DNA of 64,000 bases from Acanthopleura granulata (taxonomy: Eukaryota; Mollusca; Polyplacophora; Chitonida; Chitonidae). This document shows positions 32,653-46,200 of the stretch, in pieces. A model generated the notes under the pieces. That model was not told the DNA's origin and ran no database searches. It was given only the letters and a program-made list of their open reading frames with translations. Every line of letters starts with the position of its first letter. Position 1 is the stretch's first letter. A program made the translations under genes and the position numbers. The stretch spans positions 11,629,435 through 11,693,434 of the forward strand of contig JABBOT010000013.1 of the NCBI GenBank assembly GCA_016165875.1, read 5' to 3'.

Positions 32653-34284
32653 TACATGAGTACATTTATCAACGCTTAAAGTGTTACGTGTACGTGTACA
32701 TGTATAGACACATGTAGATGTACGTGAGCATCAGTTAAATATGTCTCCATCATACATGTGCATGTGTGCCTTGCACTTGTCATAATGAAATTTAAAAGGT
32801 AATGTTGAATCCTTGCCCACAAGGCATCTTTTCCACCTACCTACAAGTAGTTCTTGACAGTTATTAGTAAAAAGAAAATACCGCTGTGGCTTAGAGTCAC
32901 AAATTTCCAATCACTGGGAAGCCCCAAAACTGTGTGTTGAAGTTCAGCTGTTAGACAGCCCTTGTAGATGTATGTCCTCCCATCAGTTGAGTTCGCTGAC
33001 AGACCAATGTAGATCTGAGGGGTAGCCGAAAAGCAGCCTGCGTGCTACGGAACACAGCTTGCCATCGTCTTGTGGGAACAAGGCAGTATTGATTTGCTCG
33101 CTCAAGTGTCGCCAAAGTGAAATGCATTTTGGGTAGAATCAGACAGAAGGGCCCCCAAGACAGAGCAGCATGGGGTAAATGCACAGGTAGCTGTTTATCC
33201 TTGTGAAACTGTAACAACGGCACTCGAATGTGGATAGTACCTGTAAACATTATTGAACTATGCAACCATGGTCTATTTATTCTACAACTGCAGAACATTG
33301 GGAAGTGGTTGTAGCTTAACGTGTACACGTAGCGAAGCATCAAAATCTCTTAGGCTTATGAGCTTCCTGTTTTTGATTTGGACAGTATTAAGGGGACCGT
33401 TTCCGTTGTCGATGGAAAGTAGATTTTTTCGGCATACTAGTGCACGTTGTGGTCGTTTATTGTATTGTACAATTGTACATGTACATGTAATTGACACAGC
33501 AAAACTCTTGGAGGTTCAATGGAATTGTAACCATGCAGTCTCAGCAGCCTTGATAAACTACACTTTCGTGCTCTAGTGACAGTGTTGCTTAGGTGTTCCT
33601 CGTATCCTAACTGTGGCTGTCCCGTCTATAGACCTTCGATTGAAATTATTTTCTGGTCTTGAGCGAGCGAAAACTTGTGAATATCAAGACCCAATTATTT
33701 GAGGTAGGTGCACAAAGCAATGCCTGACTATAAGTCTTAGAGTTGAACACAGTTAAATTTTGAGTTGTTATTTTAGAGCTTACTTTCGGGGCTAGCTCCT
33801 AGATATTACTTGTAGACATGTGGGAAATTCTTGCACACACAAATAAGAGGCAAGCTTTTAAGTTTTGACGTACGCGTAAGTGAAAAATATCTTGGAATCG
33901 GCCCTAGGTTTTGTATCAAGCTTCATTTGGTGTTGATTCATTGGCGATAGGTCTCTTGATCTTCATTGCGCGGGTTTTTTATTGATGCACTGACACTGAT
34001 GTCCCATCGCTTTGACACAAAGATAAATCTCCATTATTCTCCATCAGACTCCAGCTGCCGTGCATTGCTAGGTGGACCGATTTTTGGCCAAGGCTTGCAG
34101 GCTCTTCAGCTGTTTTAGGTCGGACAGCCAACAGGATGCTGATAAAATTGGTTATTGGTATTCCATCCAAGGGACAACGTTGGTTCATGTTGTTGAGCTA
34201 TTTTGTTTTGGTAAATAATTTATTATTTGGAAACCGTCTTAAATATATTGCCCGCACAGTTTTGCACATAGTTTATGTGTCAGA

Positions 34285-34448
34285 TTGCTGGCTTCCTCTC
34301 TGGATGTATGTGGGAATGTCTGCCAGTATAAACCTGTGGATGCTTGTGGATTTCCCGTAGGCTCTAGCTGCCTGCTTTCAGCTCCCGTTGAAGTGATACA
34401 TTTTTGAGCACCGAAAAACACTGGTGTAAATAAATAAATAAATAAATG
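34285..34448 (+). mobile_element. Main-family SINE, diverged 3' portion
   Basis: Begins 'ctggcttcctctctggatg' and continues 'gtggatttcccgtaggctct' to an (AAAT)n tail at about 34428. The TTCTTGAGT block is degraded to TTTTTGAGC. Confidence 0.65.
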
Positions 34449-34757
34449 TACATGTACCCTATTATTATTCTAAGTATTAGGACAGACGTTAGTCTTCCTA
34501 AAAGCAAAATATTGTATTTCTCTGCCAGCTTTTTTTTTTTGGGAAAAAGTATATGAAAAAGTGAAGATATGGATACGTTGGTCATTAGATGGACAAACCA
34601 TAGGAGAAAAAAGAAACTTTGTTATTCAGTTGCAATTTACGCATATTTTAGCTAAAAAACGAAGACCAGGTGTTTTAGGAATTAGAAGAGTTAACATACA
34701 TCAAATCCATACATGTACATGAACAAAACTTTAGCCAGCAGTGGGATGTCCTTGGCT

Positions 34758-34760
<3 letters not shown>

Positions 34761-34812
<52 letters not shown>
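34761..34812. repeat. (TA)26 microsatellite
   Basis: Fifty-two uninterrupted bases of alternating T and A. Likely polymorphic and able to form a cruciform. Confidence 0.97.
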
Positions 34813-34813
<1 letters not shown>

Positions 34814-36589
34814 CACATGCAGAGACTGTTCCCTGATTCAGTTGCAGGCTGATGTGCAGTTGTATTCATCACAGCTGGTCTTATATCTTGTCACTCTCCA
34901 GAGAGACTTGACCTGACTCTAGTGCTTTTAGTGCCTCCACTACGGTACCATCAGGGAATTGGTGAACTGCAGTGATTTGGGCAATCCAAAAGATCAAAGA
35001 CTCCGCTAACGAACTTCATTTGGTGCGAATCCAATAACGCCTTGCTGAAGACTCGGTAATGGGGAATTTAGGGATATTGGTCTCTACTATTGGTCAAACT
35101 GTTACTTTAGCCAGTCTGCCGTGGCCTTTGTTAGAAGCTCGCTCCTGGCAGTTTTACCACCAGAGTCTCAACTTTATTTACTGCTGGCTGCTTTGTACTT
35201 GTGAACAGTAAATTCTTTCCCCTTGTTATGTTATTTGAAGCTGGTAGGTTGTCAAGATAGGCGGCAAATTGGTTTGACTGCAATTAAAACTTAAAATGAG
35301 AGTCTGTGCTAAGAACAACCTTCTTAATTGTGTTGCGTCCAATCATGCACCCCTCGGTTTTCATAATTTTTCACATTAGATTATTGTTTTCAGAGAGCAA
35401 ATGGCGTGTTATGAAAGCAGAAATGTGTAACCAGTTTGACCCTTATATACATGTATACAGACATGCACATGCAGATTAACTTTTGATTGTTTATTTCGAT
35501 GAATTCCTGAATGTCAAAGGCTTCAGTATGAAGGGGTCAGGTGACACATGTACATGTAACTCCTTGATTTATCGGAAGCTAAAGCATTCTTCAGTGCTTT
35601 CGAAATTGGTTGACCATTAGGCAGTGCAGAGTTCTCCTTTGTCTTAGCATGTGTTTATTGTCGATATACACATCATCTGAACAACTGCAGAATCTTACAC
35701 AAATGTATGTGTACCTATTCCCACGTCTTTGTATAAGAAGTACTTAGCTGGGTGTTTTTTTGGTGGCAATTTCAATTCACAAGAAGGTTTTTTGTGAGTC
35801 TATTAAGATCAGCTATTTTTCTCATTTGTCTGTAGTCTATAGATAAATATGTTCAATGATTTAGTTGGATCTTGTTAAGCTTCAGGTGAGATTTGGATCG
35901 TTTGTTAATGATTTCCGTAATAATAAAGATCTCGGTATAAAGGGGCCATGAAGCTCTATTATCTCCACTTAGCGTGATGCGCTTTTAATGAGAATATCAA
36001 GCGGGATGTAGCGAATGTAGGCCGATGATAGGGCTGTCCCATTAAGATTACTGGGGTAGTTGCTAATTGTGTCTTGACTTCTTTCCGAGAATTTGATGAC
36101 GAAGCCGCTTCATGCCAGTACCCTAATGAGGCACCAAAATTCTGGGGAATCGCGTGCTAGATGGACCCAGCCGCTGGGTTCTCTGTCAGAAGAGGATTAT
36201 GGGTGTTGGGAGAAACAAATGGATTGCCCAGAACGTTCAATAAAGATTACCGTAGTGGCCTGCAATTTTTAGGAAACTTCAAGTGGGAATTTCTCGTCGG
36301 AAATACACTGTACATACATGCAGTCTGCGTCTATACATGTAGCTTCATGAGGGGATGTGGTTTAAGAAGTAAAATTCATGCACGTTCAAGTTTTTCAGGG
36401 CTTGAAGGAGGTTTCTCTGACATTTGTTTTTTTACTTATTTGTGGCACTTTTTACCAGTTGACTGGCAACTGTACATGTACATGCTACTGCATGCCCTTC
36501 ACTGCATTTTTGTAAATTTCAAGGAAATTTCAGCACAGCCCAGGTATAAAATCTGTGTGCTTAAGCACCGCCCTTATATACTGTACGTG

Positions 36590-36680
36590 TATCTGGTCAG
36601 CCCTTGATACCTGTGAGATCCTGGGTTCAAATCCAACTGTAGCAGGTTAATTCTGCAGAGGCTTTATTTTACCATGTTTG
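36590..36680 (+). mobile_element. tRNA-like SINE head fragment
   Basis: A B-box-like CTGGGTTCAAATCCAACTG lies near 36622, preceded by 'ctggtcagcccttgatacc'. No complete cloverleaf can be formed by eye, so I call a SINE head rather than a tRNA gene. Confidence 0.35.
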
Positions 36681-37391
36681 TCAGAGGCCAAACAATTTCA
36701 ACATGATCTGTGCAACTGTCCTTACATTTGGAGTTCATCACTTCATTTTAATACGTGGATCTAATTATACTCTCATTAAAACATACATGTGCCATGCAGC
36801 TGTATATGAAAAGGGTTTGTGTGTTTTTAGACCTGTGCGGCGAAGTGGTGAACAAGGTATGGATAACGTCACAGCGGAAACAGATGTCTTCTGTGGTGGT
36901 AGAACTAATTCTCGCCCTTGATTGGTTAAAATTGAGAGTGTGGCAGTCCGTTCGATTTTCCCCACGTGGGCGTTTTCCCTTGCTTTGAACTGTGATATCC
37001 CAGTTAACATACATCAGGGAAAAAAAAAATGACGTTTTCAGAACTCTAAGTATGATTCTCTATGTTCATGTACATTTGGTGTAGTGTTGTGTTTTAAACA
37101 ACAAATCATATTTTATAAAAAAAAATCAGCAAAGCACCAGCAGGACTGTGCGTGAAACCACAATTGCTGTACTTGAATGAGCATAGATGTCCCAATTGCT
37201 CTGTGTCAACTTCATATGTTTAAAATGCCTCCGATGTAAGCAAATTGAGGTATTTTATCTTTTTTCGTAGAGTGGTACATGTATGGGTATAATATTAACA
37301 TGTGGTAGGTGATGAAAGGTGCGTGTAAAATGTATGATTACATATATGTTGAGATTCAGTGAGAACATCTAAAATACTTGTAGGAAGCAGT

Positions 37392-37424
37392 CAATGTTTA
37401 TATACCTATGGTATATAAACATTG
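37392..37424. repeat. Perfect hairpin, 15-bp arms, 3-nt loop
   Basis: CAATGTTTATATACC, loop TAT, then GGTATATAAACATTG: the arms are exact reverse complements. The surroundings are non-coding and I see no paired elements beyond the arms. It could be a miniature foldback remnant, a small RNA hairpin or chance. Confidence 0.7.
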
Positions 37425-37942
37425 TACTGTACCCTCATCCATCCCTGGAGGGCACTAGTGGAGAGGAAATGAGATGTTGCAAATTGAATAATGGTCCCCA
37501 ACTACCTACGATTAGATAACAGCTGTGAAATTGTGCCGTACAAACTCGATGAGGCTTTGCCTTTGATGTCTGGCTAGACGAGGCAATTTGATTTTGAAGC
37601 TAGATCTTTGACGGACAATCGGCTTGAGACTTAGGTGTAATCACGTCCTCAGCTCTCTCAACTCTGGGTGTATCAACCAACCACAGTGGAGATCCTGGGT
37701 CATGTGACAGAGTATTCAACCCTCAACTGTATGGCTGAATATGCCCAAAAGTGAGTTCTCTAGGGTCTGGAGGTAAAGAATTACTAGAGTCACTTACCAT
37801 ATTACAATGTGTATGGGAATTTGGTGGGCATTGTGCCAACAAATGAATCACTCTGTGTTAGGTTATCATCATCATTGAAATAGATCTCATTTGAGTATAT
37901 AAATGTCATTTTATGACAATTCTCGTGAAAAGGAGAAGCTAT

Positions 37943-38010
37943 GATTTGTTTATTTATTTAATTACATAGTATTTAAAGCAGAGATCAAGAATATTTCACT
38001 TACGGTATGC
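37943..38010 (-). mobile_element. SINE tail fragment
   Basis: Minus-strand reading has AAGTGAAATATTCTTGATCT and ends in AAATAAATAAACAAATC. Only the terminal part survives. Confidence 0.5.
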
Positions 38011-39489
38011 AAACTACATGTATACAACAGTTAAATATGACCGGAATTTGAAACGTGGGAAGCCTTAATTAATATTTGAAATTTGTGTTGAAAGTACAAG
38101 AAAGTAAGTTGTTAATTACATAATCAAGAACCCTATGGATTTATTTTGGTTCTGTTCTTTTTAATCTTTTGACAAATTGGAAAATATATGCTTGAACTCT
38201 GATGACTAGTCTGTCTAGCCTGTGGCAAGCCTGATTAAGATATGCTTAAGATATTCCTAAGGGAAGATATTCCTGAGGGAATTTGTGTTAATTGGTGGTT
38301 GTGCTACAGTCGGCTGAAGCGGGGAATATCAGGTGATAGAGATACTGGGGTAGAGAACCACACGGGTTACGAAATTCTCCGATTGATTTCTTGTTTGTTT
38401 CTGGTCGTTTGTGGATGGTTTCTGGTGTTTCGTGGCAGCCGTGGTTGGCGTTCCATCAGATTTGTCGGTATATGTATGTAACGAATATATATAACCATGG
38501 TGTCCAGGAATTGCTCCAAGTTCCCTGTGGGTTACGTTAATGCCATTCAGATGCATTTATCATATTAACAGAATGATTGTCGATATATGGTGGCGTTCAG
38601 GTTGTCTAATGGACTCACAGAAACCGAGGGATTTAAAAAATGAGAGCTAAAGGCAGAGCACCTGTACATTACTGAGTGTGTGCAGCGTAAAAGGAAGCGG
38701 TGGTAAGGTCGTCTTCGTGATGTTAGAGAGCCTCCGTCTTCAGATCACCCAACGGGCTTTACATTCTCAGATCCCGGGATGCCAGTGTCAGGTTTACGGA
38801 CTTGACTTTGAAATCAAATCGCACGAGTTGACCAGCCTTCAGAAGCATTTGGCTCAGCGCCATAAAGATTAGCGAATATATAATGCTGGACGCTAACCAT
38901 GCTAATCGACAGGATTGTCTTAAATTTACACCAAGAGGACAGTGGATTGGGCATTCATTATGTGTTGTGCACCACACAATAAAAGGGTTAATGATAAGGC
39001 TAGCATCAAAGCAGGACTGACAGGACAGACTCTGGACAGTGGTCTAAATTAAAATAAGGCAACTTCAAAGGTGCAAATTCTTGGGAATCAATACCTTTTT
39101 TATTTTTTTATTTTTAGCGACCATTGCTCCATATTCCTGCACCAGTTTAGGAAATACTGTAGACTGCATCCTTATAGGTCGGATGTAAAGAGATGGTGAT
39201 CTCATTGGCCGAATAAGATAGGCTATAAAGGGAGACTGTGGCTTCAACGAGCAAGTACAGTGCTACGTGTGGACATGTATGTACATGAAAAAAAATAAAA
39301 AAAAAAATAAAGGAAATTGATGTAATCCTTGTTTACGTTTGTATTCATGTATTAGTGATGCCACACAGGATACATGTGCATCGTAGTACTGACGGTGTTA
39401 ATCAAAATATGTATACATCCTTTGAAAGAATATGTAATTGAAAGGGGATTGATACAATAGATACTCAGAAAATACTTTGTATGTACGTA

Positions 39490-39562
39490 GTCCTGAATAC
39501 CTTTGGCTAAGTGAAATTTTCTAGAGTATAGCATGATACGCCAATCAATGAAATGAATAGAT
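39490..39562 (+). mobile_element. SINE tail fragment, diverged
   Basis: AAGTGAAATTTTCTAGAGTA then GATACGCCAATCAATGAAAT match the main family 3' end. The upstream body is not recognisable. Confidence 0.45.
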
Positions 39563-41165
39563 ACACACCTAAAACTTCTGAATGCTTTCCCAAGCCCGTC
39601 GGCGTATGCACATTGTACCTGGCGAAATTTGCTGGCCTGAAGGTTTATATCCTTCTAAAGGTGTTTAATATACGGCCAGGTTTATTGTCTGTGAATTGAT
39701 GGAGAATTGCCAGCCAAGAAGTCAGTCTTAGCTAGCCGATCTGCCCAATTGTGATTTTATCCCGGCACTTCAGCTGTGTCCAATTAGTGTGTATTGACCA
39801 TAGGTCATTGTCCACGTTTAAGCTGGTTACTCAGGCCAGGGTAGCAGTCATCTCCCAAGACACTGACCGACAGCACGTTTATGGGATGATGGATGGAGGT
39901 GTTTGGCAGCCAGCGAGAGAGATAGCTGCTAAATCTTGTTGACAGAACTCTCCACACACGGTTACATTGTACAAGGCATGTCTTCGAATGTGTTTCGCGT
40001 GTGGAGTATTGATTCGATTTTCGCGTTCTGTGTTTCATAATCAGGTGCACTTGCTATGTGTTGTCCGCTGCATGTAATTGGTTGCGCGCATTGGTACGTG
40101 TACACGTGCCCTGTGTGTAGAGAGGATGGACATCCATTTATATGCATGATTACATCTATATAAGTACATTTGCATTTAATTTTATTTCTTTATTGGATTG
40201 TTATTGTGGTGGGAGGAAACCCACCACTGTCCACACATTTGCATTTAAAGCATGAACTGTAGTTGGAGTGAATGGATTGCAATATTGGTTGCTAACAGTA
40301 ATACATTTGTGACGTGGGTTGTAATTTAATAACATTAATGTGAGAAAAACAGCTGATGACTGAGACACTGTTCATTAAAAAGATTGCTAAATTCCCTCGT
40401 GAATGCAAAACCCTGTTTGAGTTTGTATGAATTTGTGGTGGAATTATCTTCGTGTGAAGTGTGGAGCATTTAGCTGCCGACCGGGGAATCTGAAGGTGCC
40501 ATGCTTTTAGGCTTACGAGAGATTGACCAATCAGAGAGCTAGATATCGGCTGTTTTTAAGCTCTAACATATATGTAAATCTTCTTAGTGTAGCGTAATAA
40601 CATAGGGACAGGCCATGATTTTAATGTTAGATACTTTAATTACTGTACAACAAGTACATTTGTGAATAACACAAATGTTCACATGTATACTTAAATGTCA
40701 GCCACAACTCCAGCAGTTTACTACAGCCTCGGGTGACCAAGAGTGTTCCGTGCTTGGAACATTTACGTCATGACCTAGGCAAAATGGCTGCGTTTCATCC
40801 TAGCCAACAGAACACAGTTCAAGGTCAATTTCCCCTGTCATAATAGAAGTTGAAAACAAATATTTTATGAAAATCAACATACTGTTGTCCAACCTTTTTA
40901 ACTTTGAACATGGGCTGTCTTTCACTTCAATGATGGAGAAATGGTACATGTGGACAGTTATATTCACATTTCCACTGCATACATCTGCTGTATTCTGTAT
41001 ACATGTATATTGAAGAGACTGAAGTCATTGCAATTCTGCTGTAATTCCTCAACCTTGCGGCGTGTCTGCACGATGTTTGTGTAAGCTTATTGCACATGTA
41101 CATGTAAAGAAATGGGCGCAACTCTTAGTGAAATGTTTTGTTCATATTTGGTCATGCTGGTATAC

Positions 41166-41275
41166 TAACTGGTACGCAATATTATGTACATATGCACATG
41201 TTTTGCAAGTACACACATGTTAACTGGTACGCAATATTATGTACATTCGCACATGTTTTGCACGTACACACATGT
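41166..41275 (+). repeat. 55-bp tandem duplication
   Basis: TAACTGGTACGCAATATTAT begins at 41166 and 41221. The two units differ at a few sites and contain several ACATGT elements. Confidence 0.88.
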
Positions 41276-42286
41276 ACATGTACTTTTTTAATGGATAAAC
41301 TAATTTAATGCAAAGCTTCCCTCAGGACTTCTGATGATTGTAAATAATGAATTGCAATTATAATCTTGCTCAAGTAGTTCGTTTCCTTAAGCCATGCTCG
41401 TGGCCCTCCAGATTCCAGGAATTATTTATTGATGATGATACCTAATTTTTTTGCGTGATTCTGTTCGTTAATTCCCAGCAAAAGAGATCTTGACCATTTT
41501 CTTTCTTCTGATTTTCTAAGCTTTTGTCTGTTGCCATGGAAACCTGCAATTTTTTGTGGATCTCACATGTACATTTATGCAATAATGATATTTGTAATTG
41601 CTGTAGTTGTTGTCAAAGATAAGATTGATGTCTGTTGGGTCTTCATAATTGAAGTTTCGGGAATCCAAAAATAAAAAGGAAGATACCATATGAGACAGTC
41701 AGATAATCTCTTTGTTTGGCAGATCTTTGCGTGGAGGTATACTGTGTACATGCAAAGTCGCCCTCGGCCACTATTGTCCTGCACCTCCCAGGCTTGTCTC
41801 GATTGGTCATTTCCTCGGCCGATGTTTTGCTGTGATGGCCGTTGGTCAGATGGGTGCTATGTCAGGAGCGATTATAGAGATAAAGTGTTACGGGTGTTTG
41901 ACGAGCACATCGCTAATGAGGTAGACAGGTAGCTTCCTTCTTGTCTGGAAGTCTGATGGAGGAGCCGAGATGCGAAGACACGCTCCGTCAACACTGATGA
42001 ATTCTGGGATAGCTGCCGTCTATTCAACCCACTGTCTGTCTGGTATCTCTCTGAAATGGCTCCCTAATTCTATAGTGTCCAGTTACCATGTAGAAATGGT
42101 CTTGTGTGGTACAGCAAATATGCTGATAAACACAACTGACTTCAGTAGTTATCCATTAGGATGTTAATTAAATTTACGAGTAGGAGAGTAACTCCATAAA
42201 GAGATGATTTAAATGCGCGTAATTTGGCCATGATCCCTCCCTGGGCGTTCAGTCTTTCACTTTCCTTCACTCTCTGTCCATGTAAA

Positions 42287-42503
42287 TTCTTGACTTGTAT
42301 GATACCAAAAATGAATTGATAACATTGTCGTTTCTAACAAAAACAGCAGCCAAAGAACTGATAACTGTGACGCAGCTCCACTCAATTGCTAATATTCTTG
42401 ACTTGTATGATACCAAAAATGAATTGATAACATTGTTGTTTCTAACAAAAACAGCAGCCAAAGAACTGATAACTGTGACGCAGCTCCACTCAATTGCTAA
42501 TAT
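42287..42503 (+). repeat. 108-bp tandem duplication, nearly exact
   Basis: TTCTTGACTTGTATGATACC starts at 42287 and 42395. I see one substitution (GTCGTTT versus GTTGTTT). Both strands stay open because 108 is divisible by 3, but nothing else suggests coding. The near identity points to a recent event. Confidence 0.93.
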
Positions 42504-43257
42504 ATGAGATAATTAAAATTTAATTACACCCCTCCCTCAATACACTGATGTTGTTGGGTGATAAGTGTGCCGACCACGTTATACATTTAAGTGAAATACT
42601 GTATATGAGGTTCTTTAACCACTGGTAGGTCTTTGACACTTTAATGTAGGAATGGACACATTGTGATGATGGATGTGAATTGTAAGACAAACCAGCTTAA
42701 TGTTGTGGCTATGACTGAATAATTATAGCTGGGTAAGTAAGCCTGTAAGTTTCAAAGAAGATAAAAATCTGAACGTTATGAAACCTCTGGAAGCATGTAC
42801 AGATAGATGTGAGCTACACTACATGGGGAAAAATTTGTTGACACATTTCCAACTGTATTTTGTTGAAGCGCGTGTTGTCATTAAGTGTGTTAAAATGAGA
42901 GAGAGAGGTGTATTTTTTTTCATTTGCATTTAACCTTGTGATAAAGTATTTCTGTGTTCGCATGACAGTTAATTTTCTTATATGTATATAGGGGAGAGGT
43001 TTTATGTATAAGTTGGACATGCAAACTTTATCAGGTGTATCCTGTAAACTCTTTAAAAAGATTTAACATATTTGATGGGTATATGTTGAAGCAGAGTATG
43101 AAATGTCTTACAGGTATGCACTGGTTCAATATAATAATAATAATAATAATATAATGTCTTTATTTTCTGACGGTAATACAACTCAGTCAATGTATTATTG
43201 ATCTTCCCTGGGGCCCTCCACAAGCACACATTTACAAACATGGACACGATATACTAG

Positions 43258-43542
43258 GGGACCTCCGTGGCTTAGTCATTTAGTGCGCTAGTGCAGCGCA
43301 ATGACCCGAAGCCTCCCACCAATGCGGTCACTGTGAGTTCAAGTCCAGCTCATCCTGGCTTCCTCTCCGGCCATACGTGGGAAGACCTGCTAGCAACCTG
43401 CGGATTGTTGTGGGTTTCTCTCGGGCTCTGCCCTGTTTCCTTCCACCATAACAACGCCGCCGTTGTATCTTGTGAAATCAAGAAGTGAAATATTCTTGAG
43501 TATGGCATAAAACACCAATCAAATAAATAAATAAAATAAACA
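43258..43542 (+). mobile_element. Full-length main-family SINE
   Basis: Complete from the tRNA-like head (GTGGCTTAGTCATTTAGTGC; GTGAGTTCAAGTCC) to the AAAT-rich tail. Exact 9-bp TSDs ATATACTAG lie at 43249-43257 and 43543-43551. It carries an extra 'tgtgaaatcaagaagtga' segment, a short internal duplication relative to the 7941 copy. The intact TSD suggests a relatively young insertion. Confidence 0.9.
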
Positions 43543-43661
43543 ATATACTAGTTGAACTAAAATGAGAAGTGTATGAAATACGAAAGATTTCATAATATTT
43601 AAACAAATATATGGTAAAATGGGCTCTGGAACTTGCGAACTGTGTACATTAGGCAGGCTGT

Positions 43662-43770
43662 TGTAAATCTTCAACCTTTTCAATCATTAATGCCTTTACT
43701 AAAGGCAAGTGAATGTATACAGTTATTGTAAAAATTTAGCCATAAATGATTTGTCAGCGTCAAATGATTT
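43662..43770 (-). mobile_element. MITE family B, partial, inverted
   Basis: The + strand reads TGTAAATCTTCAACCTTTTC and 'caatcattaatgccttta', the reverse complement of the right end at 3020-3045. 'tacagttattgtaaaaattt' continues the match. The distal half is lost or diverged. Confidence 0.55.
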
Positions 43771-43965
43771 GTTATGATGCTTTATGTTGGGCATGTAAAT
43801 GTTTGATATAAAATCTACTGATATCTCGGTATTATCTCTAAAACAGTGCTGTATAAGAATGATGCTTCAGACTGGAATACTTCTGTGTAAGCGTAACGGA
43901 GAGACATGTATTTCTTATTATTGCAAATGAACTTCCTCGCTATCACGATTATACAATTTCACTAA

Positions 43966-43969
<4 letters not shown>

Positions 43970-44010
<41 letters not shown>
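43970..44010. repeat. Compound (CT)n(TA)n microsatellite
   Basis: A CT run of about 28 bp passes directly into a TA run of about 14 bp. Confidence 0.95.
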
Positions 44011-45053
44011 CACATACGTAATACATGTACATGTACTCCATGAACATGTGTGTAAACAAAGTCAACCAGACTCTAATTTGTTAAGTGACATACGTGTAGA
44101 AACCTTTAAGACTCTAGGCTGTGAAGTTCACAGAAAGGTCGTGATGCCGGCTTATATAATAGAGTCCATGGTCAGGTCATAGTCCGCAACTCATTGTCTG
44201 ATGGATGCGTTGATAACGAGAGATTTAATTGAAGTGAGAGCAATGAGTCTTCATGTGCGCTGTGTCTGGTGTTGAGATTCCACTCGATGAATAATGAGGA
44301 ATTCAAAATGATGGATATGTCATAAATTTCTAGAAGTTGTATTACGTGAAGTTTGACATAACACAAATTTCCAGTCTAACTGGTTTATTTAGTGTTTGGC
44401 CAAATTACATACATGTACATGTAAGGGTTGATTTTCAAATCATATCAAGTATCATAAATTGCTAGAATATGTATTAGTAGTTTAGTCTGTCTGACAGATA
44501 TTTCCATTCTGACTGATTGATTCAATATTGGTTATTGATGACCAGTGATACTGCATGGGCAAGATGACTTCAGCTCTCATTGTTCTTGGGGAAGGTATGG
44601 CAGACTAACTAAACAGCATTAGATTTGTGTTTTGAATTTCGTGTTTTTGGATGAGTATCTGGGGTCAAGTATAGGAAAAATATTTGGCTGGTAAATGTTT
44701 TGTCTAAACATGAATACTGCTATTTTAAAAGATCGTAAGGGCACTCTAATTAGAAGACATTTTATCAACTTTATTGCTGGGAAGTTTGAAAACCAGAAGT
44801 ACGTGTGATGTGCCTCAGTGAGCTTTTAGCTTGTTACTCGAGCTTCTACAGGCTAGTGTACATGTTTACGTCTCTGAAGGAAGCTATGATGAATGCAAGT
44901 TGACATACGGTTTGACTTCATTTTTGCACAAGGAATATGCCTCTCTTTTATTTTAATTGTCAACATATCTCAGAACATACACACGTGTTTCATAGCGGCC
45001 TGCAACAAGGAGACATCCTCAACCAACCGTCACAGCTGATATGACACCCGCCG

Positions 45054-45065
45054 CCCCCCCCCCCC
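45054..45065. repeat. Poly-C run (12 C)
   Basis: Twelve consecutive C on the + strand after CCGCCG. Such runs are error-prone in sequencing, so the length is uncertain. Confidence 0.85.
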
Positions 45066-45949
45066 AAGGCAAGGTGTTAAATCCCTAGGAGACAGAGGAA
45101 TCAGGTATTCGTGTATCGCAGGTAGTGGCCCACAGAATTATACTGCAATTTAAGCGAGACGGAGTATAGGGCATATAGCCTGGGAAACCCATGATGACCC
45201 AAGGCTGCTCAGACATTTATTATTAAGGCAGCTACTCGTCTAAGAATCAATACATTGCACCAGATTTCCCAGAAAAAGTTGAATTCCTTTGCTTTCCGTT
45301 GTCTGTCAAATGCAGGGACTGAACTAGACATTAAGTAGACGACTGGTTTGATTTCAACCAATCTGCCGACGGCAGACAACTGTAGATTGATTGGTAATAA
45401 ATCTGTGAGATTTTGCGGCTGGCTGGCAGACACTGCCGGGTTCGAATTATTCCAGCATGTGGGAGAATATGGTTCAAGGCCTTGTGCACCCAGCTTGACA
45501 TTGTCATGTCAACGACATGGAGGCCTAATATTACAATTCTGGCTATAAAGACTTAATTCCGTTGGATGCTAGCTAGAATTGAAATCGTCTTCCTTTTTAC
45601 TGGTAAAACATTTAAAACAGCTTTATTTTTCTGGAGACATGGATTAAACCAGAAAAAAAATGTGGGACAGGGCCACTGCAGCTGAGCCTGTTACTTTAGT
45701 GTTGACTTGATTTACATTGTATGTTTGTGTGTTTGTATGTGAACAATAATTCACATTTCAGAAATGGCATCTACTTGTACAGATGGATGATACAGTTTGA
45801 GGTAGGAATGTACGGTACACACAAAGTGTGAGTTCCATATTTGACATGCTGTGTTTTACTTGTACAGTGTAATGTAATTCAGTGATTGACACATATGGTC
45901 TTTGTCCTGATTTTTGACATGAATTTGCTTTTAGGTAGTTCTTGAAATT

Positions 45950-46200
45950 AATCCCCCCGTCTTCGATATCCGGCCTTAAGGAGCTCGGTGGAATGGTTTG
46001 CTCCGACTGCGGACTCATATTCGTTGTGTAAACTTTCAACAACCGGTTCGAAGAAATCTTGACGGAGGTCTTTGTTTGGGCGCTAGCTACTTGACTCTTG
46101 TTTCCGTCGGGAGGAACTGCTTCTTGCTTTCTTCACTACGCCGCTGCTTTGTTAGTTTATCTGTAACAGTTTCACTCTCCCAAGCCGTCCGCACTCAGGT
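45950..46200. promoter_or_regulatory. CpG-rich islet 2
   Basis: About 250 bp containing many CpGs (GATATCCGGCC, CTCCGACTGCGG, CAACCGGTTCGAAG, TTTCCGTCGGG, GCCGTCCGC) in an otherwise CpG-poor region. No exon or tRNA is evident. Candidate promoter or unmethylated regulatory element. Confidence 0.3.

Noticed and set aside
36161..36607. 148-residue open frame
   Set aside because: No recognisable motif or domain, no splice context, and the composition looks like translated non-coding DNA.
40190..40240. Possible inverted SINE tail
   Set aside because: Only 'gtggtgggaggaaac' is shared with the SINE body; too short to support.
45400..45470. tRNA-like B box (CGGGTTCGAATTATTCC)
   Set aside because: No convincing A box or cloverleaf nearby; chance match or a very old SINE head.
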